Under the pieces are notes generated by a model. It saw nothing but the letters and a program-made list of their open reading frames with translations, made no database searches and had not been told where the DNA came from. 64,000 nucleotides of DNA from Aquatica leii (lineage: Eukaryota; Arthropoda; Insecta; Coleoptera; Lampyridae). The DNA lies in assembly GCA_035610365.1 (NCBI GenBank), contig CM069435.1, positions 91,235,389 to 91,299,388 on the forward strand, given 5' to 3'. The translations under genes were made by a program, and so were the position numbers. Of the stretch, positions 11,795 through 20,476 are shown in pieces. Within the stretch, counting starts at the first letter, position 1, and every line of letters starts with the position of its first letter.

Positions 11795-13371
11795 ATTTGT
11801 TTGGTGCGGTCCTTTCGCAGGTTTAAGATGAACAAAAAAAAGTATCGCGTATTTTAACAAGGTTTTGTCTAGCCCAGAAAGGAATTATTGCATGACTAAG
11901 AGAGAGCTGTTAGCATTCGTCAAATCCATAGAACAGTTCTATTTGTATGGACGAAAATTTTTGCTGAGAACAAACCACGCCGCTTTAAAATGGCTATTGC
12001 AGTTCCGTAACCCGGAAGGACAAGTGGCAAAATGGATCGAGAGACTGCAAGAGTATGGCTATGACACAGAACACCATGCCGGAAGCAGTCATCGCAACGC
12101 TGATGCTTTATTCAGAAGACCATGTCCGTCGGACTGCAGCTATTGTTCGCAACTTGAAGAAAAAGTTGAATGCCTCCGGAGAACTGCTATGGTTGATGAC
12201 GAGTGGGAATCCGAGCAGTTGCGTCGCGAACAAGAAAACGATCCTGAAATAAGACTACTCCTGGACTGGAAAAAAAACGGGCGACGACCAACCTAGGAGG
12301 AAGTAAGTGCTTTGGGCAGAAACATCAAAGCGTACTGGGTGCAGTGGGACTCTTTAATATTAGAAGACGGTCTTAGAACGTGTCGGGGACATGGGAAAGA
12401 GACTATAGTTGGTAGTGCCAAAGAGCCGGATGTCAGAAGTGTTAAAGCATCTTCACGATTGTACATCAGGAAGACACTTTGGCATTAAGAGGACATTGGG
12501 AAAAGTTGAGAACGATTCTACTGGGTGAACTGAAAAGAGGACGTCATAAAGTGATGTCGTAAGTGTGCGGTCTGCGCATCAGAAAATGGTCCAGCGAGAA
12601 AGCGCAAAGCACCGATGAAACAATACAACGTAGGCAGCTCTTTAGAAAGAGTAGCGATTGACATCGCAGGGCCGTTATCAGAATCTGATTCAGGAAATAA
12701 ATACATCCTGGTGGCGATGGATTATTTTACGAAATGGACGGAGGCTTACGCCATACCCAATCAAGAATTAGCTACAGTCGCAGACGTATTAGTAAAAGAG
12801 TTTTTCTGCCGGTTTGGAGTTCCGCTGGAATTAAACAACGCAATTTTGAGCCTAAGCTGTTTCAAAAAGTTTGCCGACTGTTGGGAATTAAGAAAACTAG
12901 GATGACGCCTCTTGATTCTCAATCTGATGGCATGGTTGAGCGGATGAATCGAACAATGGAAAAATACTTACTCAAATTAGTGTCCGAACACCAAAGAGAC
13001 TGGGATCAGTACTTGCACTTTTTCCTAATGGCATACCGATCATTCGTTTACAAAAGCACAGGCCAAACACTATCTTGTGTTAGGCTCGGTTGCAAAATAC
13101 GGATGCCATTCAACCTTTAATTTGGACGAAGATCGGAAGAAGAAGTTGCTGTAGAAGACTACGTCAGCAAGCCAACCAAGAAGCTAAACAAATTATATGA
13201 GGAAGTTCGTAGAATCACACAAATTGCCAGCGACAGAATAAAGACCAGATACGACGTCAAGGCACAAAATGGTGGTTTTAACCTGGCAACATGGTATGGT
13301 TGTATAATCCTCAAAGGAGACGTGGTTTGTAGCCGAAACTGAAGAGGCAATGGGAAGGCCCTTATGAAGTC
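11795..13371 (+). pseudogene. pol: gypsy pol: RNase H and integrase (copy B)
   Basis: RNase H and its tether are visible at 11865-12296: LLRTNHAALKWLLQF, ARWIERLQEY-like text and SSHRNADAL. A broken zinc-binding region follows (12420-12560). The integrase core is at 12650-13110 with IDIAGPL, YILVAMDYFTKWTEAYAIPN and MVERMNRTMEKYL. The segment around the second catalytic aspartate is damaged. Several frameshifts and stops are present (12296, 12905, 13120). The frame then continues into the GPY/F module and macrodomain. Confidence 0.8.
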
Positions 13372-13899
13372 GTGCAGCGTATTAATGATGTCATATATCG
13401 CATCCGAAAACCACCAAGAAGTAAGCCAAAAGTGGTCCACATCGATCGTGTAGTCCCGTTTGCTGGCGATAGCCACAATACGCAAGTTCAAGTCCGAACC
13501 AGAGTAATAACTAACACAACCAGAAATCAAATCGAAGGAATGGAGTTCGATAAGTCTATGAGCTTATACGGAGGTTCTGGAAAAGCTAGGTTTGGAGTTA
13601 CAATCGAGGAACAACAGCATCTGTTCCAAACACGAAAAGATTACACCATCGCACATTGCGTGAGCGAGGATCTTGGGATGTCCAGAGAGGTTGCAGTCGT
13701 ATTTAAAAAGAAGTTTGAGAGACTAGATAAACTACGAAAGCAGCAACCGGCAATCGAAAAAGTTTTAAAACTACGGGGTGACAGACGCTTCGTTTTCCAT
13801 CTGGTCACCAAGAAACACAAGAAATACCAAGCCGTCATACGAAAATCTGTGGCGAGCATTATGGAATCTCAAAAAAGAAATAGAGTTTCACAATATTAA
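13372..13899 (+). pseudogene. Integrase GPY/F tail fused to TARG1-like macrodomain (copy B)
   Basis: The first 30 codons are the end of the integrase GPY/F module (INDVIYRIRKPPRSKPKVVH). After a 40-residue linker, residues 77-175 form a macrodomain: HLFQTRKDYTIAHCVSEDL, then VAVVFKKKFERLDKLRKQQP, then FVFHLVTKKHK. This matches the OARD1/TARG1 pattern, including the lysine that is catalytic in TARG1. A frame break near 13899 removes the last third, including the segment that holds the catalytic aspartate. No stop separates integrase and macrodomain, so the fusion is real in this copy. Confidence 0.8.
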
Positions 13900-13954
13900 A
13901 ATTTTGGCAGTACTCAAGCAAGGAACCTAAATCTAGAGTTTTGTGATTTATCTC

Positions 13955-14010
13955 ACGCCCTGATGAAGCCCCTTACGAAAGTGGGCGAAACGTTGACAAC
14001 TTCGGTTACA
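13955..14010 (+). ncRNA. Hammerhead-core-like motif (weak)
   Basis: CTGATGA at 13961 is followed by a hairpin (GCCC...GGGC) and then GAAAC, the order of a hammerhead core. There is an extra A after CTGATGA and no convincing stem I partner with a UH cleavage site downstream, so it may be a decayed ribozyme or chance. Confidence 0.3.
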
Positions 14011-14753
14011 ACAATGGCACGATCCAAACCCGGAAGACATTATTATCTTAGAATAGATTCTGGCCGTGAAAGCCTTCGCTATTACCTAAACCCACGCAAA
14101 TGAATAGCAGAAAATTAATTAACGTAAACCAAAATTATAAAAAATATATTATCGGGTACTGTATTCAGCTTTGTTTCGCAATGAAATTAATTCTCGATTA
14201 CCATGTTTTGCAAAAGACTGATTAATTGTAATTTAAATATGTCCCAACATTCAAAAACTTACCAGTAAATCAGAAGATGAACTTTTTTAGTAAGCAATTT
14301 TAGTAAATATTCAGTAATTATCCATGAATATTTTGTGATAACTTATACCGCTATTAAATATTGTGCCCAAAATACGCAACTTTAAAAATGGAATAAATAG
14401 GAGTCTATTAGGGTTAGTTTTTTTTAATTATTTTTGTATTATACAGAGTGTCGAAAAAGCCTTAAAATATTAAAGCTGTATTTTTTTAAAATAAAACTAC
14501 CTGTATATTATTACGTTTCTAAATTCTCGAATCAGAATAAGTGTTTTAATCACGTTTATGAGAATTTCCTTCAGTTTTTTTTAATAATTTAAATTTTGTC
14601 AAATTATAACCTGAACGTTGATGTCTGAAATACTTAAAAAAAGTCTAAGTAATGTAAGCAAAATTTAGGTAATTAAAAAGTACATTTTTTTGTAAATTCA
14701 AAAATACGGCGTTCTAATCAAATTAATCAAGTTATAACCACTAAAAATAAATA
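14011..14753. other. No gene seen
   Basis: AT-rich spacer between gypsy copy B and the MITE. Nothing recognisable. Confidence 0.6.
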
Positions 14754-14761
14754 CAAAATAA

Positions 14762-14904
14762 CAGTGGCGGCTGACTCATTAGGTCATTTGGTCAATGACC
14801 CTCCAAAAAATACTAAAAATTGTTTTATTTTTTATTTTATTAATTAAGAATGCGTTTTAATATTAAAATCTCCTTCTTGTAGCGTTGACTATCAGCCGCC
14901 ACTG
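14762..14904. mobile_element. hAT-like MITE, 143 bp
   Basis: The terminal inverted repeats start CAGTGGCGGCTGA and end TCAGCCGCCACTG (13 bp perfect). They are flanked by an exact 8-bp target-site duplication CAAAATAA (14754-14761 and 14905-14912). An 8-bp duplication and CAGTG ends are typical of hAT elements. It has no coding capacity. Confidence 0.9.
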
Positions 14905-14912
14905 CAAAATAA

Positions 14913-15907
14913 CGTTATCATATAATACGTAGTTAATTTAAGTTATTCTGAAAACGAACATGCCTTCCAAGTTAGTTCTCGAAGATTACGTATTTACAGA
15001 TGTTTAAATGATGTATCGTTACGTTAATCAGTCAAAATACTTGAATAAATAAATAACACTGCAAAAATAAAGCTAAGTACAATGATAAAATTTTTTACTC
15101 TAAAAAAGCGTATTGTGAAAATTCAACTAAAAAAATTATACGAAATAAGTTATTGTTTCACATATAGAAATAAACCTGAGAAGAAAATTGATAACATAAA
15201 CCGAAATTGTAATTACTATAAACGATGTTTTTCTATAAACGGCGAGCATTGTATTTTCTTTTATTTCTAATAAAAATTAAAATAGGTTTATTATACTTTG
15301 ATACTTGTATACACAAATACCAATTCGTAGATTAAAATTGTTAAAAATGCAAACTCGAAATAAATTGTAATCAATTTCTTCAAGGTCACGTTAAGATTTA
15401 GTTTTGTTTGCATCAAAAACCTTAACCTAACTCAATTGTTACATATTTACTAAACGCGCGTATTGTAAATTGTTAAAAATATAGACTAAAAATAAATCGA
15501 GATCTTGTATGATAACATACGGCTTACGGATCCAACTTTATTTTTACTAATAAAGATAAGTTATTGAAATATCATATTCAAGGCGCGACATTGACTGTTT
15601 ACATCGCCATCTGCGTTATAATGCATGAACTTATTATTGCTGCTGAATTAAAATTTTGTGTGTCGGTAGCTAAGTTTGCGTTTTATATGTTCAATTTTCG
15701 AGCTCAATGACATTGCAGTATAATCGTTAACATATTTCACTGAGAAAAGAACCACTTGAAAACTACCTAACGTAATTCAAAAAATAAACCCTTGAATGAA
15801 AAGAAAAGATTTACATCTTCCCGTAAGCTATTTTATATTTTCCACTTTCCAATAGTATAAGTATAGTTTACTGAAAAAGTAAAAAATTATCATTAAAGAA
15901 TATTGCT
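14913..15907. other. No gene seen
   Basis: AT-rich intergenic DNA. A 62-codon frame at 15082-15270 has lysine/asparagine-rich random composition and is not supported. Confidence 0.6.
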
Positions 15908-16078
15908 TACTTTGTAACTGTAAATAGTTATAAACTGCGGTAACACGTTAAAATTAGTTAAACACACGCGAAATTCAAAATATTCTTTGAATAATTTTGC
16001 GGGATAAAACCACAACGTAAAAAAACATTGGAGGTAAAGCAATGTCAATGCAATTGTGCAAACGTCACTAGAGTAAAT

Positions 16079-16120
16079 TACTGGACGGCTGTTTTGCCCT
16101 TTTGGGGCTCATCAGCAGTA
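16079..16120 (-). ncRNA. Hammerhead-type ribozyme fold, minus-strand copy
   Basis: On the minus strand: TACTG, CTGATGA, stem II GCCC/GGGC with loop CAAAA, AAAAC, a very short stem III, GTC, then CAGTA pairing with the first TACTG. This is type I hammerhead order with a minimal stem III. The base after stem II should be G12 (GAAAC) but is A, which in known hammerheads removes the general base. Confidence 0.75.
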
Positions 16121-16368
16121 TGAGATACACTTTAATGTAGTTTGGCGCCTCTTATATTTAATTTAAATTTGAATTTTGCGGGTGTTAAACTAATTTCAAC
16201 GTGTTAGCGCCGTTTATAGTTATTTACAGTAAACTTTAGGCACATAGTAAGATCACACTATGAGATGACTCTGCCATCAAACACTTATGAGTCGTAACTT
16301 CGTTATACTTAAATATAAGCTATAAGGGGAGTCAATGCCATTGTGGGAACTACATTAGAGTGTATCTT

Positions 16369-16412
16369 CTACTGCTGATGAGCCCCAAAAGGGCAAAACG
16401 GCCGTCCAGTAG
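16369..16412 (+). ncRNA. Hammerhead-type ribozyme fold, plus-strand copy
   Basis: Stem I CTACTG (16369-16374) pairs with CAGTAG (16407-16412), 6 bp. The core CTGATGA is at 16375-16381. Stem II GCCC/GGGC is at 16382-16394. The core then reads AAA in place of GAA (16395-16397), followed by a short stem III (16398-16405) closed by A-U. The cleavage position would follow C16406 in GTC. The fold matches the short-stem-III hammerheads known from Penelope-like elements. As in the minus copy, position G12 is A, so activity is doubtful. Confidence 0.75.
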
Positions 16413-16630
16413 TTCACTCTGGCGGCGTTAGCACAATTGTATTGACATTGCTTTACCCCCAATGTTTTTTTACATTGTGGTTTTATCTCGCAGAATTATT
16501 CAAAGCATATATTGAATTTCGCGGGTGTTAAACTAATTTTAACGTGTTACCGCCGTTTATAGCTATTTACAGTAAACTTTAGACACATATAGTAAAATCA
16601 CACTATGAACACTTATGGATCGTTACTTTG

Positions 16631-17475
16631 TAACCTTTTTTTATTCAAAAAAACAATGTTTTCAAGATTTTAAAATACTTTACAGGATGCTGACAACATT
16701 TCTCTTCATAGAAACACATTTTTGTGTTCTTACAACTAATATTTTTTGAGATTTCTTGTGCCCCATGCACGTTCGAGTGCTATATAAATTACATAGGCGA
16801 AATCCCAAGCCTTAAAAATAATTTCTTTTGCATTATTCGAAAATTAGGTACGACAAATATATCGTTTCACTCAGAACACGTACTACATGTTCCACTGATG
16901 AACCAGTACTAAACCACGAACTATAACAGCGTGAGCCTTTTCGTACGTTAAAACTGCATATGAAAATCTGGTAGTGAGGGTTGCAAAGTGACGTTAGAAA
17001 ACTTTGCTACATATGAGACATGGGCTCCAATAATTGTAGCCCGAACAGGAAGTAATACCTATTTCATCTACGTTACTTTGAACGACCATCGTATTAAATG
17101 AACAATAAAAAGTAGTTGATACCTATATCCTATAAATATTTTAATTCTTAATAATTTGTACCGTTTTTTGTTATGATAAACGTATGGGAGCTCGCGCCCT
17201 AGAGCCGTTATGAATCAACCGCCGCTGATACAGTTGATATTTGACACATAAAAAAATAATTGATTAATGTGTTGTAAAATTACATTTATGAACAGATGCA
17301 ACTCGAAAAATCACATGTAAGGTGTTTTTATCTGCAGAAAATTCGTTCAAGACATTTGCCGCGCGTTACTCTAATTATTTTTCTATTGACATAAAAAACA
17401 CCAATAACTTGCGTTACAATTTTTTCTTCGATCTGAAGCGTTCACTTGAAATATTGGTTTATAATAATCAGTTCC
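16631..17475. other. No gene seen
   Basis: Upstream flank of the IR at 17593. Short frames at 16724-16912 and 17322-17522 show no motif; the second overlaps the conserved leader of the receptor gene. Confidence 0.55.
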
Positions 17476-17507
17476 GAAGACACTGTCACTCTATAGAGAT
17501 AAATTAC
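17476..17507 (+). promoter_or_regulatory. Conserved leader block upstream of IR
   Basis: GAAGACACTGTCACTCTATA, continuing GAGATAAATTAC, matches 56181-56211, which lies at nearly the same distance (86 against 92 bp) before the start of the IR at 56303. The surrounding bases are less alike. It may be part of a shared promoter or 5' UTR; the function is not shown. Confidence 0.5.
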
Positions 17508-17592
17508 GGTCGTTGTAACTGACAATTACAAATATCTACATTTACAAAAGACCGTTTTGTCTAAAATAGTTTAAGACACCGCACACGAAACA

Positions 17593-19365
17593 ATGCTTAA
17601 GAACATTGTTCTAATAACTTTGTGTTTTAAATACTGTGTTTTTCTTCAATTAGAGCATCAGTCCACAACTACTCTACAGTATTGCGTAAAAGAAACTATG
17701 AAAAAAATCTTTAATTACGACGACACAATTGTATTTATAAATTATGAAAAGGAAAACATTGTACCAGAGAAAATCTCAAATCCGTATGTAATTTTAAACT
17801 ATTCCATTAATCAAGAAGTGAAGTACATAGACAAAGTTATTTCAAATAAAATTAACACAGTGATGCATTTAAAAAAGTACAATTATCGGTGGCATCTAAA
17901 TCGTGGAATTTTGCAACCGGTAATTGCTAAAAATCGAAATGTACCTCCAACAAGAACAACCATATTTATTACATTTATGAGATCTGTTGATAAATTATCC
18001 GATATATTCAAGCGTATGTGGAGTAACAATCTTATTAACTTAGCCGTTATTGCGTATAATTCTGACAACAACTTTACGGTGTATTACAGTAATCCAAACG
18101 CACCAAATAACCATTGTGGAACAAAAGTTGATGATTTTATCGCAACTAATTGCAACTCCACTTTTAATTACGAATTTCCGAAGGTTATGAGAAAGTACCC
18201 GAACTGCAATCTCACATTCTACAACTTGGGAAATTTGAATCTATTTTTTGGAAAACTTAAATCGGTTACGATGGCCACTGTGATTCTACATACCGTAAGC
18301 GAACTGTTAGAGATGAAGTTGTCTCAAAGTAAAACATTGATTGAATACAATAATTTATCAAATACTGTTTATGTGTTCTTACAATTACCCGATGTTTTTA
18401 TTGATGCTGGAATAAGTACCGTTCCATTCGCTGAAGATAAAATGATTTGGATTGTACCCGCACCTGTGAGAGTTTCGCCGTTCGAAGCTTTGAAAATATT
18501 TAAACCAAATTTGTGGGTTTTAATTTTGGTAACATTTTTGATTACTACTTTGATATGGTGGGCTATCAAAAGGTACCGGTCTTATAGAGGAAGTGACGAC
18601 TATTTAGCTGTTTTTCTCTATGTGTTTTCTATCACTTTGTTAGGGTTAACACATAGACCACCAAGAACGTTGCCGTTATGTCTTATATTCATAGTATATG
18701 CAATCTACTCAATTCACATACAAACAGCGTTTACCTCAAATTTGGCAAAACTCCTAACTGTGCCGCAATACAAAAATTTAATAAAAAATGTACAAGATCT
18801 TGAAAATTCAAACATTTCGATTATAATATATGACGAAATAGGTAAAACAGCTTTATACAGTAATCAAAATTATAAAAAATTATATACACGGGTTGAAGTA
18901 CGTACAGAGCTTGAAGTAGTCAATATGATTCAACAATCCATTATCGATAATTATAGCGTTTATTTACATCGAGATCCATTTAACTTTTACAAAAAATATG
19001 CAAAAAACAAGATTAATTATCTTATAGACAACAGTGCAACAATAAGATTCTCATTAGCGACAATTCATTTTTCTTATTTTTGGTACACATTAAACGAAAT
19101 AACAATACGTTTAATTGAAGCCGGTGTTACCAGTGAAATGGTTAAGTATTTTACACACACCGAAAATACTTTTGACTTTCGTCAAAGTTATGCAAATACT
19201 GTCGAGTACGGGAAGGTTGTGATCACTTTGAAACACGTGTGTCTAATTTTTGCAATTTGGGGAATCGGTCTGGTTATAGCAATTTTAGCATTCATCGGAG
19301 AACATTTAACGTACAGAATAAAGCATCGTAAAGTTAATCGCATCATCTGCGTTTCCAAGCGCTAA
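17593..19365 (+). CDS. Divergent ionotropic receptor, 590 aa, intronless
   Basis: A ligand-gated cation channel of the insect chemosensory IR family, expected in the dendrite membrane of taste or olfactory neurons. Residues 1-20 are a signal peptide. Residues 24-210 form a family-specific ectodomain with CVKETMKKIFNYDDT, NPYVILNY and the cysteine block NCNSTFNYEFPK...YPNC. M1 is at about 306-325 (LILVTFLITTLIWWAI) and the pore region at about 335-360. M3, with IQTAFTSNLAKLLTVPQY, replaces the SYTANLAAFLT motif of glutamate receptors. The S2 lobe follows, then FSYFWYTLNEITIRLIEAG, and M4 is at 548-568. The length is normal for an IR. The ATG at 17593 directly precedes the signal peptide. It is single-exon like its two neighbours, so it is probably a lineage-specific tandem copy. 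The ligand is unknown. Confidence 0.93.
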   Translation: MLKNIVLITLCFKYCVFLQLEHQSTTTLQYCVKETMKKIFNYDDTIVFINYEKENIVPEKISNPYVILNYSINQEVKYIDKVISNKINTVMHLKKYNYRWHLNRGILQPVIAKNRNVPPTRTTIFITFMRSVDKLSDIFKRMWSNNLINLAVIAYNSDNNFTVYYSNPNAPNNHCGTKVDDFIATNCNSTFNYEFPKVMRKYPNCNLTFYNLGNLNLFFGKLKSVTMATVILHTVSELLEMKLSQSKTLIEYNNLSNTVYVFLQLPDVFIDAGISTVPFAEDKMIWIVPAPVRVSPFEALKIFKPNLWVLILVTFLITTLIWWAIKRYRSYRGSDDYLAVFLYVFSITLLGLTHRPPRTLPLCLIFIVYAIYSIHIQTAFTSNLAKLLTVPQYKNLIKNVQDLENSNISIIIYDEIGKTALYSNQNYKKLYTRVEVRTELEVVNMIQQSIIDNYSVYLHRDPFNFYKKYAKNKINYLIDNSATIRFSLATIHFSYFWYTLNEITIRLIEAGVTSEMVKYFTHTENTFDFRQSYANTVEYGKVVITLKHVCLIFAIWGIGLVIAILAFIGEHLTYRIKHRKVNRIICVSKR

Positions 19366-20188
19366 GATTACAAATATATTAAAATGAATTGCCAATGCTA
19401 ATGCATAAAACGCCACCTTAGTGTATGCGGTCATAATGTGCACTTATACGTCATTGGTTGTATGTGGCGCGACGTTTAAAATCATAGTACACAAGGTTAA
19501 AACACAACGTAGATAGCCTATAAATAACAGCAAAATACTGTCGTTAAGTGTCAAGTTGTCAAAAAAGTGTAATACCAGTATAACTTAATGAAGTAACTAG
19601 ACAAAATTTTTTAAGTGCACATCATCCGCCGTTTACTAATTGGAGTCATTATATCGACAAAGCTGCGTAACAAATAACAGTTCATCTTTAATATAAGTTT
19701 GTGGCTAAGGTTTATTTACACCGTGTTTAAGCACTGTATTCTATTTGCAATTGTAGTTTATTTACAATTAAAAATAAAGTATTTAAACTTAATTTTCTTT
19801 TGTGTACAAATATTGCCATCTGTTCCATGCAAGGCATAAACATACACTACTCCTTTTCTTTCGTGTATTCAGTGGAGGATGAGATTTTCTTCATCCTTTT
19901 CTTGTTAAGAATGTTGCAAGTGTATTGTGCTTATTTCTAATTTTTGTTTATAATTAATAATTTAAAGTTAATTAGTGCTTTGTTTAAACCAAACTCAATT
20001 GCCATCATGGTCCTTCGAGCCGAATTATTTTTTTTTTTAAAAAAAGTGAAGAATTTTTACCACCCGGTCTATACATTAATTAAAATATCAGCGGACATTA
20101 CTAGTTTGTCGTTGAGAAATGTGAGTTTTTTTTGATAATGTAATTTCTTACATATTGCAAAACTATATTTTAATCAATGTTGACGGAT
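19366..20188. other. No gene seen (3' flank of IR)
   Basis: AT-rich DNA. AAATAAAGTATT near 19770 could act in 3' end formation. Nothing else is recognised. Confidence 0.55.
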
Positions 20189-20432
20189 GTGGGCGTCGTA
20201 GTATTAAATGTAACACTAAACTAAACTAAATTACTCACTACTACGGACGGTTTATTCACAGGAATAATATTTACAAACTAAAATAAAATAATATTCGGTT
20301 CGCTGCAATATGCACGTGTTGACGAGGTGGAGGCTGCATAGCGAGTGCCCCAACTTTCTTCGACTTAAGCTTCTTTCGTTTTCATGTGTGCGGGAAGTGC
20401 TTTAATTGACTGGCGCTGTTGCGGTGTTGTCA
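20189..20432 (-). repeat. 3' LTR of CsRn1-like element
   Basis: On the minus strand it begins TGACAACACCGC after the purine run GAAGGAGTTATGTGGCGG and ends GACGCCCACA. It aligns with the right-hand LTR (shared GGAGGCTGCATAGCGAG and CACTACTACGGACGGTTTAT), with a short length difference in the middle. Confidence 0.8.
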
Positions 20433-20476
20433 ACCGCCACATAACTCCTTCGCTAGTGACAACGATTACTCAAAGA

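Larger units (their letters stand above)
11795..13945 (+). mobile_element. Ty3/gypsy macrodomain-family element, copy B (truncated at both ends)
   Basis: Plus-strand fragment of the same family as copies A, C and D. It starts inside RNase H and ends inside the macrodomain. No LTR is attached. Its integrase and macrodomain peptides match those of copy C almost residue for residue. Confidence 0.85.
15908..16630. repeat. Hammerhead-bearing repeat: inverted copy plus tandem copies of a 343-bp unit
   Basis: GCGGGTGTTAAACTAATT occurs at 16178 and 16521, with the text following each matching for about 100 bp. This gives a tandem unit of 343 bp on the plus strand. The left arm (15908-16145) is the inverted copy of 16343-16590, with only scattered differences. 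Each orientation carries a hammerhead-type fold. The layout (tandem unit, inverted partner, ribozyme, no reading frame) resembles Penelope-like terminal repeats or retrozyme-type non-autonomous elements. Confidence 0.8.

Noticed and set aside
15082..15270. 62-codon frame
   Set aside because: Lys/Asn-rich AT-driven text, no motif, no support.
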